From positions 24,175,001-24,239,000 of the forward strand of contig CM075676.1 in assembly GCA_037962975.1 (NCBI GenBank): a stretch of 64,000 nt of DNA. Reading direction: 5' to 3'. The position numbers and the translations under genes are program-made. The notes beneath the pieces were generated by a model. The model did not search any database and had not been told where the DNA came from. It saw only the letters and a list, made by a program, of their open reading frames with translations. This DNA comes from Clitoria ternatea (lineage: Eukaryota > Streptophyta > Magnoliopsida > Fabales > Fabaceae). Shown piece by piece: positions 1 to 12,058 of this stretch (the stretch's first letter is position 1; each line of letters opens with the position of its first letter).

Positions 1-569
1 TATAGTGGCCTCAGCAAAGTACTCAATTTGAGTATTTAATATATATCATAAAAAGCACAATCCGTGAAATCCATGTTTAATGGAAGCACTTCATCTTTTA
101 AGACTAGAGTGAAAAAGAAATCATGTAGTCAAAACAATCAAGGCCTCCCAAGAAATCATGTGTAATGTAATGCACCATTTTCAATTTCACTGCAGCAAGT
201 TTCAATTAATAATCATGACATTACTATTCTTGTTCATAGTATCACAAAATAGTACAAAATAATTAATTTCCTTTTAAAACTCATAAATTTTCGTAAGACG
301 AGTATAATTAATGAGAGGAGCATTAATATTCTTGGTATTTTCTACTGTAGAAAATACCAAGAATCTCTAGCAGAGATTTGAACATTAAACTTCCAAGCAA
401 ACATTGTATTTAAGAAGAACAAATGAACAGACAATCTCAAAATTACAATACCTCTAAAAACAAAAGATTCTTAGCAACACAACATATTTCATCCCAAGAT
501 ATACATTATTCAACGGAAGTCTAAGGTATATGAAGAAAGCATCAAAGCAAGACGATGATAGCAAATTAC
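1..569 (-). other. Intron of the BTB/POZ gene (partial)
   Basis: This stretch follows a clear GT donor (minus strand, 568-569) that ends the first coding exon of the BTB/POZ gene. It is AT-rich, has stops in the continuing frame, and shows no second coding exon. The next exon should lie to the left of the window. Nothing else is recognised. Confidence 0.6.
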
Positions 570-1226
570 CTTAAGTATCCGAAGAATGCGAGAAACATTT
601 TGCTTCATAAGCCGCTGCTTCATCTCCTTGCAGTACATCAGCCCAACAGTTTCAACATATATCTCAACATCCTCACAATCACCAATTTGAAGACAAGGCA
701 AACAAGATTGTTCAGAGAGTTTTTCAGAAAAGAAACTACTCTTCTCTGTCAGAACATCCCTATGCACACTCAACTTCACAGAAAACCCTTGCTTTCCTAA
801 CAAAACCACCTTCATATCACAAGTTCCAGGCTCACCAAACTCAATAGCAACCTTTTTTGGCAAAGTTTCAATTTTTGGCCTGGGGGGTCTCTCAGCAGGC
901 ACAGATGTGGTAGGTTGGGGTCTTTCTGGAACAGTAACACATTGTTGATCATTAGAAAGCACTAATCTTGATGGATTAGATGCAGTAGAAGCTCTTCTCT
1001 CACTCACTGGCACCGGCACAGGCACAGGAACTGGCTTTTTCTGAACACTAGTTTTGGGTACGGGTGGAGGGGGTTTGGGTTTATTCAAAGGATTCTGAGC
1101 CTTGAGGCTTTTCTGAAACACAACAGGAGAAGGGCAGCACCAAAATCCTTCTGGGGTGACAGCTATTGGAACATTCTTAATCTTGGTTTGGCCTTGCTCC
1201 ACCCGGGTAAGCCTAATTTCTGCCAT
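570..1226 (-). CDS. BTB/POZ domain protein, first coding exon (At3g50780-like)
   Basis: The exon encodes the first 219 residues, starting at the ATG at 1224-1226 and ending in a complete AAG codon before the donor GTAATT at 564-569. Residues 1-40 form a conserved-looking opening (MAEIRLTRVEQGQTKIKNVP), followed by a proline-rich linker with a PV repeat at about residues 65-75. From about residue 134 to the end is the first half of a BTB/POZ fold (VVLLGKQGF, SVHRDVL, LQIGDCEDVEIYVETVGLMY). BTB proteins of this kind are generally thought to be adaptors for protein interaction, some with CUL3 E3 ligases; the partner is unknown. The resemblance to Arabidopsis At3g50780-type proteins is from memory and was not searched. 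The rest of the gene is outside the window. The frame reads on for 19 codons into the intron, and these are not part of the protein. Confidence 0.85.
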
Positions 1227-2096
1227 AACTAAGTCAAGGATTCACAAACACAAACCTTGTTTCCCTAGGATATGATAATTGCATCACCAAGTAGTGAAAA
1301 TGATGCAGTGGAAAAACAAAAAACAAGAAAGAAAAAAAAGCAAACAAACCCCTCGTTATCCTAGGTAACAGACAACCAATTGTTTGTACTTCAAAGTCAA
1401 GTCAAGTGGAAGAAAATCATTCGGCAAATTCGGTTCCACTCTTTCCGCAAGTTCAGTTCTTCCCTTGAACACAGTGCTTTTCCCTCATAACTACCCAAAC
1501 ATACTAAATGAACAGCTACGAATCTTTCAACTTGATCTACTTTTTCCCAATTGCTGCAGTTCCATACAAATTGCAGAGAACATAAGGAATGTTATTTGAT
1601 TTGTTTACCTTTCTTTATATCTCAAAAAAAGCATTTGAATCTCAAACAGAATAGCAGAACTAGTTAACACCCTTACTTGAATTTAATTTTCATCTCAGAG
1701 AGAGAAAGAAAAGGTGGTTAAAGCATTTTCAAAAGCAAAACCGAAGAGTTCTCAAGATAAAGATACCCTTTAGCTGAGATCAGCTGAAGAGAAATAACTA
1801 CATAAGAGAGAGAGGGGGGCAAGAGCTAAAAAACACAGAAAAATGGTTCCTTTCTCTTGACACTATTTGAAAAGCAACAAACTTACCAAGCCATGGTGTG
1901 TCACATGAGACGAAACCTCTAAAACTCCATGTCTTTATCTAGTGCTACTGAACTGAACTCACAGAGTGTGAAAAGTGATTGAACAGTAGCAAGAGAACAA
2001 AGCATGAAGGGAATCAGAGAACAAAGAGTGGTAGGCAGAGGACAATTAGTGCAGTTGCAGTGTAGTCTAGTTAGTGTAGTGTTGTAGTATATAGTT
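1227..2096 (-). promoter_or_regulatory. 5' leader, probable leader intron and core promoter of the BTB/POZ gene
   Basis: No coding frame is convincing here. On the minus strand a strong donor (CTTG then GTAAGT, 1881-1890) and a possible acceptor (TCCTAG, AG at 1265-1266) would bound a leader intron of about 620 bp. A TATA-like CTATATACT lies at 2086-2094, with the pyrimidine- and CA-rich sequence after it as a plausible transcription start near 2055. This is inferred from signals only. Confidence 0.4.
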
Positions 2097-2099
2097 GAA

Positions 2100-5000
2100 A
2101 TCTGAAAATACCCTCTTTAAATTTGTAAAGTAGAGAGAACCAAACAAACATCACGAGACCCAAAAAACAAATAAAGCAAAAGGGTGAGTGAATGAATGGA
2201 TGATGGCTCATGGGCTGTGTTGTTTCCACTTTAACAGTTCCATGCTTTTGATGATTGTCTTTGTACCTTTGTGGGTCTGAGAATTTGCATGACTAGGCCA
2301 CCAGAATTTTACACACCATTTGTCTTCTCTTTGTTTACCAAAAGAAAGTGACTGTTTTGGGAGGAAGAGGAAAAATAAAAATAAATAGATAAATGAAAAA
2401 GTGATTGGCTTTTTATTTTTCTTCTTTTGTTTTTCCTATTGTGCACAACTCATCACTCATCACAGACAGCAGGTATGCTTTGATGCTTCCCGTTTTTAAT
2501 TTTTCCATAATTTTCTGAGATTCTGTGTCCCGGTTGCTTTAAGGGACCGTCGTTGGATTTTCTAGGCTGTGAAGAGTAAAGATGAAGTATGCTTGTTAGT
2601 TGTTACGTGCTGCATTGACTAGTACACCCTTTTGGTTAAGGTTTAGTAGTTTTGTTCATTGTTCATGCAACATTTTGAGGAAGAAGAGTGATCTTCAATC
2701 ATGTTAATGATAACACAAATATCCAGCAACAAAACAAAGCAGTGTTCAATTTAGGAATTTGGATAAACTTCTTCTGAACTCTTGAATGAAACAAAAAATA
2801 TAGCAGATTAATATGTCTAACTATTGTGTCAGGGGTAGTCCTTAAAGTAAAGAAAATGAATAACCTTCTATCTTTCCCTCAATCATGTAAATATTACTGA
2901 TTGGCATATTTCAGATACTTTTTTAATTGTTTAACTTAAGCATTGATTTTCATACTAACTTAAATAACAAGGTGTTTTTACATGTAACACTTAATCTTAT
3001 CTTATCTTAAAGAAGATATCAGATTAAGAGGTAATTCGAATATAAAATTATAATATACGATCAACACTCTATTTCTCGACACTACTATACCGATAATATT
3101 AAGATTTGTATTGAATATTTAAGGTGAGTTTGGAAAAGTTTATTTATAGAAATAACTTATAGAATTAATATTTATTTTAATAAATTATTTCATATAGCTT
3201 GTTAAATTAAGTTATTTTTAACTTATTCAAATAAGTTTTGTGATTAATATTATAATATAAACTCACATTTAAAATAACTTATTATACCGACTCTTAATTA
3301 AATTATGTATTGAAATTCTCCTTTAATATTTCTTAAGATACTAATTCATAAGATTATTAATTGAAATTTTAAATATATGAATTAAATTTCACTTATGAAA
3401 ATTTAGTTCATTATAATTATCTCTAATGTTTATAAGGAAGACTATCCAAATTGAGCCTTAGTATTTTCCTAAATCCACACCTCATTTTCTTTTCCTTTTA
3501 GTTTTTAGTTTTTTAAGAATGAAAGTTGGAGTTAAACAAGAGCGTTATAGGGGGACCGAAAGCGATGGTTGCTGTAAAGCCAAACCAAAGATAGAATATG
3601 TTCCTTCTTCAATCTTCATAGAATTGAATCTTGGTCTTGTTCTTTTGCTGACGACCCTGTTTGGTTACGTTCGTTTGTTCAACTTTCATTATTTGTTTAG
3701 TAATTAACTGTGTAAATAAAATTATAAAATTAAAAATTTAATAATTAATATTAGCACTACACAAATTTCCATTCAATGGATTTTTTCTCGAAATAAACCT
3801 CAATTTGTTAATTCGTCCCTTATGTTAACACACTCTTTTCTTTAATTGGGCATCGAAATTTTTAAGCTTCATAAAAGTATATCATTCATAATTTACAAAA
3901 TGGTCCGGTCGTGTTAACCCTTGTTTAAGGAATAAAAACTAAATACAAAATGCTTTTTTATAGGAAATTTTATTGGAACTAACTTAGAAATTGGAAAAAT
4001 GAGAATTATTTTACTTGTTGCTTTTTAACTGTCGTTTTTTTAAATGAAGCACAAAAAAACTGTTTTATGCACTCATTATTTATTTATCAATTAATAAATT
4101 TCTACAGTCTACTTAATAAACATTTTGTTATGGAGGGGAAAATACTTATTTGATGTAGTTTTCAATAGAGATAAAATAACAAGAATATAATAATGAAAAA
4201 AATGGGAAACCAAAAAAATATTATTTTCGTTAGTTGTTTGTAAAAAAAAAGACATAAGACATTAAACAACAGCTGAAAAAGGAAAGTAATAATGAGTTTA
4301 AATGAAATTTTTTCATTTATAACTCTTTAATTGATAACCTTACGGTACTGTCCCATAGGCTATTAAGTGTAATAACTGTTATAATTTAATAAGGTTAATA
4401 TTTTAGTTTATTAATGGTAATAATTTTTTCATTTTAAAAAAAAATTAAATAGTAAAAAATACATTAATAGTTACGTAAATAATTGATACGCAATAGATAA
4501 AACATAGGGGCGATGAATTTTTTAAAACATTTTTTAATTGAAAAGTTTGTCTTTTGTGAAGGAATTTTTTTTGTTATTCTAATATCCTTATATTAGTCTT
4601 CATTCTTTTATTTCATCTCATCCAAAGAATTTAAAAGGGAAAAAATATTTCTTTCCACTCAATTTCATTCTATCTAAATAAGTCTTTTTTTCATTTTATT
4701 TCTTTCAATCCAAATTTTCTTCATTAAATAAACTTTCATCTTAAAATTAAAGTTAAAAAATCCATAAAATCAATTTTTATAGGAAAAAAACAATATATTA
4801 ACTAAGACAAAATATCTAAGATCCAAAATGCCATACCAAAAATAGGAATCTTCTATTTTGTATGATTTTATTCCCACCGGCTCAATTTCATGTCTATTAC
4901 GTATTACACACCTAATTAGCATTACTAAATTTCTATATGCACTTACTGGCATATCACCAAACCCTTTTTCCTTCTTTAATTTTTTGCATGGAAAACGAAT

Positions 5001-5940
5001 CATTCGGATTAAAAAACGAATTTAAATTTAACCATATTTGTATCGTCTAAAGGTAATTTTTTGGTGTCAAGAATATTCATTTTAGAGGAAGCTAACTGAA
5101 GGTTTTTTAAATGTGAAAATAGGCTAATAACAATTGATTGAATGATTCAGAAGATAATATTATAAGTCATAGTTCAACGTGACAACGATTAATTTCCTAT
5201 TTTTGGCTAAGCAATTTGCCATTTGAATGGCATCTTCGTGGCCATGCCTAACCTTATCAGCTTACCTGCAATATCTTGCGAATCAAGTGTGCGTTAACTT
5301 ATCTAATTAATTCAATAAATGCTTTAAAAACAATTCGAAATTAAAGTAGTTTGTCAAGGCACTTATTTGAGGGTGAAAATGTATTGGTGAGCATAAAAAT
5401 CTAAAGGAAAATGTTAACGTTACCGGTTAAGGAGTTAAAGGTAAAAAGTTTTTATATAAAAGTATTATTAAAGTTTACCCGTAATTTTTAATAAAAAAAA
5501 CTTAACATCGGATTATTAAATAATTAATGTCCTTAAAAGACAGATTAATAAAACTAAAATCTAAAAACTTATTTTTCTGGTCTCAAATATATTACTTACA
5601 AAGTGTTAATGGGGACTATTAAATATTTTTAATTTAGATAACTTTTTTAAAAAAATTTCATTACAGATCAAACTTGTGTCAATAAACTCAATAACCCTAG
5701 TCCCTTTCACAAATATATTTAGAACATTATTTTATTTTATTTTCTTAACCTCAACACTAATCAAAACTTAAAAATTACCAATAATATTTTTATTTCGAGG
5801 AAAATATTATTACATATTGTATGTGTTGGTATATACTTTATAAAGATAGATTAATTTCAAATCCATTTGTCTATTGAAGTTAGCTCATTTCATACTAGTG
5901 GTTTTGAAGTTTTAGTCTTAATTCTAAATACAAACATATG
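2100..5940. other. AT-rich intergenic DNA, no gene seen
   Basis: This region is strongly AT-rich and full of stops in all frames. The few short open frames (for example 3519-3707 and 4770-5003) have no recognisable motif, splice support or codon bias. I see no RNA gene or clear transposon terminus. Confidence 0.6.
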
Positions 5941-5949
5941 TGATGAGGA

Positions 5950-6830
5950 CACCATTCATGCTAGAGCTACATAGAAATTGGAGGATGTCTTGGATGTTTT
6001 CAGTGGTTCCTTGACTAGATCAAGGACCAAGAAGGCCAAAGAGACACTCTTTAGGCCTTGGTACTTTTCCTTATGCCACTATATGGGCCCAAGCCCAAAG
6101 AAGACTATTTAAAGACCTTTGCTCATTTCTCATGTTCTATAGTAGAGGATAGAGCTTCATAGTTTGATTTGGCCACCTTCTTAGGCTTAAGATGGACTTT
6201 GTACCTAGTCTTGTAAATATGTAGAATTTCGTTAATATGTAATACAAATAGTTAGGAGAGCTCAATGGGCTTTAGGGTTTGGGCCTTGCATGACCATGTT
6301 CACTTGGGTCACTTTTGGGCTTTGTATGTCATCTGTTTGCTTTTGGGTCATATATTTGGCTATGTTAATTAGGCTTAGGAATTCGGGCAAGTGGAATTTC
6401 ACTTAGGCCCATGGTTTAGACGCCTAGGTTAGCTTAGTATAAATAGGAAAACTTCCATGTAAAAGTCAACTTTTAGTCATAAATACACTTTTCAATGAGA
6501 AGATTGAGATTCTCTCTCTCTAGCTCTAAAGGTGCTTAGCATTTTCCCCTCACTCTTATCCTTTGGATCCCTTCCTAAAGGAAGCGAGTTCCTTGACTTA
6601 TCTCGCATTGGAGTGGTTAAATCTTCCTAGTTTCCTCCCTAGTTTTCCTCTCACCAATCCTTATCATTTCCCTTCCAATTTCCATTGATTTTGAGTTAAT
6701 TTTCCATGCTTCCCTTACCATGTTCCACATAGCTAGCACCTAGTTCAAGGTTAAAATAGTTTGAAAATCAAAGAAAAGAAGAAAAAAAGTGAAGATCTAT
6801 GGAGATTAATAAGGCCTAGATCCAATCCTA
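5950..6830 (+). mobile_element. Gypsy-type retroelement remnant (polyprotein tail and 3' region)
   Basis: At 5993-6060 a short frame reads DVFSGSLTRSRTKKAKETL. This is the basic LTRSRxKK tail seen at the end of many plant Ty3/gypsy polyproteins. Downstream is non-coding, LTR-like sequence with a TCTCTCTC tract near 6510. No LTR pair, target duplication or other domain is visible, so this is a fragment and its boundaries are uncertain. Confidence 0.4.
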
Positions 6831-7213
6831 GAAGACAAGCCTACATCAATATGTTTAGTTTTCAAAAATTATTTTAAATAACCGATTACATTTTTAGTTA
6901 AATATAGCTTCAATCAATACATCTTTAATTAGTTATAATTGATTATTTTACAAGTTTCAACATGATAAGTGAAAAGTTATTTTAAAATAATTTATTTTGT
7001 TTAAGATTGTTTAAAATAAATAAATAATTTTTTATCAAAATTAATTATAAAAATTAGTATAAAATTATTTATAATAGTTACATATGTATTAAAATTAACT
7101 ACCCGGTTTGGGATAAATTTGGAAAATAAAAATTGGATTGAAAATAATGTATTAGGTAATAATCATTATCTCCAAATTATACTATCTGGGTTCTAAATAT
7201 AACCAAAAGTAAC

Positions 7214-7217
<4 letters not shown>

Positions 7218-7256
<39 letters not shown>
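7218..7256. repeat. (TA)n microsatellite
   Basis: An uninterrupted run of TA dinucleotides, about 20 units long, in AT-rich intergenic DNA. Confidence 0.95.
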
Positions 7257-7262
<6 letters not shown>

Positions 7263-7337
7263 TAACGAAATGGAAGAGAGTGAGAAACATTATTTTCCTG
7301 CCAAAATGGAGATTATTTTTGTCAATTTAAATTTCAG

Positions 7338-7630
7338 AAAGTTCGGGCACTAATCTCTTTATATTCATCTTCCTTCCATCATCTTTTCTCTAAAACTCTT
7401 TATTTTTCTTTTACTTTTTATAAACCTCTTCGTGAGACAGAGAGAGATAGTCAAAAAGTTAGGACACTAATCTCTTTATATTCATCTTCCTTCCCTCATT
7501 TTTTCTCTAAAACTTTTCATCTTTCTTTTACTTTTTATAAACCTCTTCATGAGACAGAGAGAGACAGATAGAAAGCTAGGGCACTAATCTCTTTATATTC
7601 ATCTTCCTTCCCTCATTTTTTTCTCTTTAT
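7338..7630. repeat. 117-bp tandem repeat, about 2.5 copies
   Basis: The phrase CACTAATCTCTTTATATTC recurs at 7348, 7465 and 7582, an exact spacing of 117 bp, with the intervening sequence (TTCTCTAAAACT, CCTCTTCATGAGACAGAGAG) also repeated. The third copy is partial and runs into unrelated sequence near 7630. Confidence 0.85.
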
Positions 7631-7639
7631 CTTTGTTGT

Positions 7640-7971
7640 TTGTCACTAAATCTTGCCACCGATGTTCACCGCCACTGTGCGTTTGTTGATAAGAAGTACT
7701 GTTAGTCCCGATTGAAGCTTCTGTTGGTAGTCACTGTTGGTCGCGATTGGAAGAGTTTTCAAAATTATGTTTCCCTTTTACGTCTTTATATGTCTCCAAC
7801 ACCACTGCATTCTCCAGTGTCCAATGTGTCATACATAGTTTTTGTTTCATGACAATATAAAGTAACTTTTGTTGGTTCAAATCAGCAGAATGTTAGACTA
7901 TATTATTCTGTAATTTGTATTGGTTTAAATTTTAACTTTTTCAAAGAAAGACAGTGCCCTTGCATTATATT
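7640..7971. other. Intergenic, nothing recognised
   Basis: A mixed-composition stretch between the 117-bp repeat and the gypsy LTR. There is no open frame of note and no RNA-like fold. The last five bases before the LTR are ATATT, a possible target duplication whose partner is not visible. Confidence 0.4.
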
Positions 7972-8629
7972 TGATCCGGTTTTGATACCGGCCCCTGGAC
8001 AGAAAGGTTATTCGACCCAAAAGCCGTTATGCAAAACTGGCATTGGTAAAAATATTGAAGCTTAACATTGGTTCCTAACACTACGTATTAGACTCATGAT
8101 ATGATCCCGGTGTGAGTTATTCTCTCAACACCGGTTAGTCAAAGTTGACTTATACAATCACGTGTTGGGGAACAACCTGCAAAGTGATTGATAACAGGGC
8201 ATAGTTGGTAGGTTGGGTCACTGTTGCGTCTTAGCTTTTCTACAAATGATCAGAATCATGCCGACACCATATATAGTAAGCCCACCTACTCGAAACGACT
8301 CTTTCGTTGCCCTAGATTATAAGTACTCACATAACAATAGTGAAAGGTAGAACATTCTCATTTGAACTTACACTTAAGCACTAATATTCTCATTGAATAT
8401 TCACTGACTTCAACGTCAGAGTGTCCTTGCAGGTGACACCCATTTTCGCCCCACAACACGTAAGGCTGGTGATTTGGTATGAGGAATCACTCTAAGACCT
8501 TTATTTACCCGACTGAAATAGAGTTGATAATATCGGGTCCCCATTGGACCAGTGTAAAATCTAAGAGAACAAAGGATTTTGAGGACTAGTCGTGAGGCCG
8601 GCCCTTAGACCCTTACCATGACTAGTTCA
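7972..8629 (+). repeat. 5' LTR of the Tat-like element
   Basis: It starts TGATCCGGTTTTGATACCGG and ends TAGTTCA just before a primer-binding-like sequence. The start matches, in opposite orientation, the solo LTR at 12059-12798 (TGATCCGG then ATACCGG). Both share an inner block with TGCAGGTGACACC near 8430. The LTR is 658 bp against 740 bp for the solo copy, so it probably carries deletions. Confidence 0.7.
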
Positions 8630-8630
8630 C

Positions 8631-8649
8631 TGGCATGCCCGGTGGGACC
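8631..8649 (+). other. Primer-binding-site-like sequence of the Tat-like element
   Basis: TGGCATGCCCGGTGGGACC lies one base after the LTR end. The position, and the opening TGGC followed by a GC-rich stretch, fit a gypsy primer site complementary to a tRNA 3' end. The exact tRNA was not determined. Confidence 0.5.
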
Positions 8650-8693
8650 TGTAAACTTTTAGTCCCACGTTCCGCAGAAAAAGTTAAGTCATC

Positions 8694-9718
8694 ATGGATG
8701 AAAGAGTTCTTGATAGGCATGTTGAGGATCTTACGTACTTGGAGCCAAGACGTTTGGCTTTTGATAATGTAAATGTATTCGTAAAACGAGTTGTTCCTAT
8801 GGTGACTCCTGATCATAGGGATGAAATCATCAAGTAGCTAAGATAAAAAGCTTGTTGAGCTTAAGCGTGAGCGTTCAACGCCTGCAGAGAGGGTGAGCCC
8901 CTTAGACTTCACTAGCCTAAGGTGTCAGGTACACCTCGTTACTTGAAGATTGCTAGTATGATAAGGAGCAACAAGCTCAGTCCCATGTAGAGTAGCAGAA
9001 CCCTAGAAAAAAGGGTATTCCCTTTGAAACTCCTCCCTCCGGATATAGGTTGAGTATTCCTTTCTCTAAGAGGCTCATGAGTGTCCCTATTCCATGAAAC
9101 CTTCAAACTACCTAACCACTCTCAATCGGTAAGTATTCGGGAGAAACAAATCCATGCAAGCATCTTGGTTCTTACGTGTGTAAGGCCATGTTTCTAGGAG
9201 CTAAGACTGATGTCATGTGTCATGTGTTCCCAAGCACATTAGCAGGGGAAGCTCTAAGTTGGTTTAAAGGGCTTCCTTTTGGATCTATAGACACCTGGGA
9301 GGAGATGGCTAAGGCTTTTGGAGAACACTTTGTGATCTCCAGGGATGTATCCAAAACATCCCATGCCCTGGCTTAGATCAAGTAGGGCTAGACAGAGTCT
9401 CTGAAGGACTTCTTAAAGAGGTTCTACAAAGAAGCTACTAGGGTGCCAGATCTAATGGAGGCCATCCAGCTACATATAGTGATCTAAGCCCTATAGCTCA
9501 AGTCCTTATTCGCACTGTCTTTGGCAAAGGGACTACCCACAATGTTCAAAGAGTTTACGCATAAAGCCACTACATATGTGGGGATTGAAATGCACTTAAA
9601 GGCCACCTTCGTAAAGAAAAAGCCACTCCCATCATTACCTTGGGTTGAGAAGGAGAAAGACAAGCCTAAGAATGACAAAGTACCCCAAAAAGAGAAGGGC
9701 GAATGGCAACAACCTTGA
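8694..9718 (+). pseudogene. Broken gag of the Tat-like element
   Basis: The frame starts at the ATG at 8694-8696, reads about 47 codons and stops. A second open stretch (9176-9376) carries the core of the retrotransposon gag domain, with VMCHVFPSTL, ALSWFKGLP, GSIDTWEEMAKAF and EHFV in the order typical of the family (capsid-type assembly protein). A third stretch (9521-9718) is lysine-rich and resembles the region after the capsid domain. No zinc knuckle was found. Several stops separate the pieces, so no full product is possible. Confidence 0.7.
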
Positions 9719-9719
9719 C

Positions 9720-10326
9720 AACTGGAGAAACGAGTAGCTTCCTTCAGTCATTATGCCGCGCTCCACACCCTTCCGCCCAAATCTTCAAAAACATCGGTTG
9801 ACATACGTTCAATGTCTATTGGGTGCAAAAACCAGCCCCTGTAGCCCGACCCGGTAACTCACAGAAGTAATACAAGTTTCATGAGCAGACAACGCACACA
9901 ACCAATGAGTATAAGCAGCTTAAGGATGCGGTCGAGGTCCTAATCTGTGAGGGGAAGTTAAAATAATATCTTCTCCAAGACAGGTCCCAAAGGTGAAATT
10001 GAGAAGTCAGAAAAGAGATATCGGGATCGGTCTCCTGACACTAACACAAGCTGAGGTCAAAAGAAGTTTACAGCCGTAGAAAAATAGAAGAGTCTGCTCA
10101 TTGAGCAAGCGCAGTAAGAGAAAACACCTCCTCCACCCCGGAGCAGGCAGTAAGTGATCAATTAATACTATAGATCCATAAAATCCCATTACAGATAATG
10201 GTGCCGAATAGGGTATGTGCCAGGGTAACCCCTAAATTAAATTTTCATTATTAATAAAATATCTTTTTACAATGTTCAGTGATTTCAGGTATATTATCAT
10301 ATCTTCGACATGCATAGAAAATAACC
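9720..10326 (+). other. Non-coding internal region of the Tat-like element
   Basis: This continues the internal sequence after gag. It is in decay, with no open frame and no recognised domain. It includes a short GAAAACACCTCCTCC tract near 10120 and ends in the A/B tandem repeats. The polymerase region expected here is absent. Confidence 0.4.
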
Positions 10327-10509
10327 ACAACTGGTGGTGAGGATCAGAACCCTCTAAGGCCGCAGCATACCCCGACAAGCACACCTCAGTCCCTTAAACA
10401 TAGACTGGCTACTTGCCCCCCAACTGGTGGTGAGGATTAGTTCTCTTTAGAGACCATACCGGACCCCGATGAGCAACGTAAGTAGAACTTAGCCCCAACT
10501 GGTGGTGAG
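10327..10509. repeat. A/B tandem repeat, left part
   Basis: Units begin with CCCCAACTGGTGGTGAGGAT. They alternate between a longer A type (with AAGGCCG and CCCGA, about 90 bp) and a shorter B type (with TCTCTTTAGAGACCATA, about 75 bp). The array stops in mid-unit at the copia insertion and resumes at 21317. The last five bases, GTGAG (10505-10509), are the left copy of the copia target duplication. Confidence 0.8.
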
Positions 10510-11281
10510 TGTTGTTCAAGTGGCCTCAATACTCAAGAGGGGGGGGGGGTGAATTGAGTTTTAGAACTTTTAGTTGGAATGCCTTTGAAATTGATTTCTT
10601 TTTCACTAAGTATGTTTGTATGTAAGAAATAGCAAGTGTAGAGCAAGAATCAATATGAGAAAGTGTGCAAATGTTGCTAAGGCAATTTATCAAACACTTG
10701 GTGTGCAACACTTTAACTTAGCCTAGTTACTCAAGTTCAAGCAATAATATCACAATCAAATCAATATACCAATTAAGTACAATAAGTAAGTGCAAGAGAG
10801 TAGGGAAGAAAAGCTTGCAAACCAATTTAATGAGTTCCACCAACCCAGTGTACGTCTCGCCTTCAAGCAACCCACTTGAAGGATTTCCACTATTGAAGTT
10901 TAGAGATACAAGCTATGAGCAATTGCAGCTTCCTAGTGTCTCACACTCAAGAACTCAATCCTCACTAGCACAAGGGCAACCCACCCAATCTATCAAACTC
11001 TCAATACCCAAAGGTTGAACCCCAACCTTTGTGACCACTCAACCTAGAGTGAATAAACTTGGTGTTTTGATGTTTGGTTTTATAATCAATAAACTCTCTC
11101 AGTAGAGTAGATGAACAAATGAAGGCTCACACAATTTCTAACTCTCACAAGAGAGAATTTACAAATATAAGCTCTAAGTTTTAGAAAATGAAACTAAACA
11201 AAGAAATAGAACTCACAAGACTCAAGACTTGATTTCCCTTTGATGGATTTTGATGCTCTTAGTAGCTTGAAGAAGTCTTGC

Positions 11282-11288
11282 ATTTATA
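11282..11288 (-). promoter_or_regulatory. TATA box of the 3' LTR
   Basis: On the minus strand the context is GGCCTATAAATGCAAG. The box lies about 120 bp downstream of the motif array and is matched by the same sequence in the other LTR. It would start transcription leftward. Confidence 0.6.
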
Positions 11289-11408
11289 GGCCTTGAAGAG
11301 GTGCCCTAAAGTCTTCAGAGCCGTTGCACAACATGGGCATTCGAGTTGGAATGGAGAAGTGAGCTGGTTTCTCACTTAAAAATGTTTTCCCCAAATTCTG
11401 GCACTAGT

Positions 11409-11910
11409 GTAATCGATTAGGGCTCGAGCTGTAATCGATTATACTTTGAATTTTTCAGTGTAATTGAGCAGGTAATCGATTAGACTTTACCATGTAATCG
11501 ATTAGCCAAGAGACAGAACCTTGCTAATCGATTGTTCTTCACTCTGTAATCGATTGTGAGTGGCACCTGATGCATTTAATTATGTTACCCAGTATGGTAA
11601 TCGATTATGACTCATGTACAATCAATTATTGTACAAACAGAAACTCTGTAGTCGATTAGTTCTTCAACGGTAATCGATTAGTGGCCTTACAGAACATTGG
11701 TAATCGATTGTTTCATCCTTGTAATCAATTAGCATATGCACCTGATGCTTTTAATTCTTTTTCTCAGCTTGGTAATTGATTGGCCTCCTTGGTGAAATCG
11801 ATTAGGTGACAAACAGAGGCTTCATAATCGATTAGTTTTGATGAGCTAATCGATTAGGTGTTTGACAAAACTTTAGTAATCGATTATAACAAGTCCTATA
11901 ATCGATTAGG
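11409..11910. repeat. TAATCGATTA motif array in the 3' LTR, 18 copies
   Basis: Eighteen exact or near copies of the palindrome TAATCGATTA (core ATCGAT) lie in about 500 bp, one per roughly 29 bp, separated by unrelated sequence. Variants are mostly TAATTGATTA or TAATCAATTA, meaning a C-to-T change on one strand of the central CG. The array sits upstream of the LTR TATA box. Confidence 0.9.
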
Positions 11911-12058
11911 CTTCGTGTTTTTGCACGTCTAATGTTGTTTTCTCTGTTTTTCTCTTTTAAGTGTTCTTTTATAAACACTTGTTCTCTTTGCCATGATTCT
12001 TCAATTGCTTTTTGATCTCTTTGTCATTATCAAAATTATGCAACATGAAATACATATT

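Noticed and set aside
555..800. Plus-strand frame of 81 codons
   Set aside because: It is antisense to the BTB/POZ exon and crosses its splice donor.
3519..3707. Plus-strand frame of 62 codons in intergenic DNA
   Set aside because: It has no motif, splice signal or neighbouring gene structure; a length expected by chance.
10526..11018. Short frames in the Sirevirus LTR (10526-10711 and 10815-11018), repeated in the other LTR
   Set aside because: They appear twice only because the LTR does. They have no motif and lie in non-coding LTR sequence.
12054..12058. Idea that the Sirevirus 3' LTR is truncated because it diverges from the other LTR at this point
   Set aside because: The missing end is found intact at 12799-12811 beyond a 740-bp solo LTR flanked by ATATT duplications, so the LTR is interrupted and not truncated.
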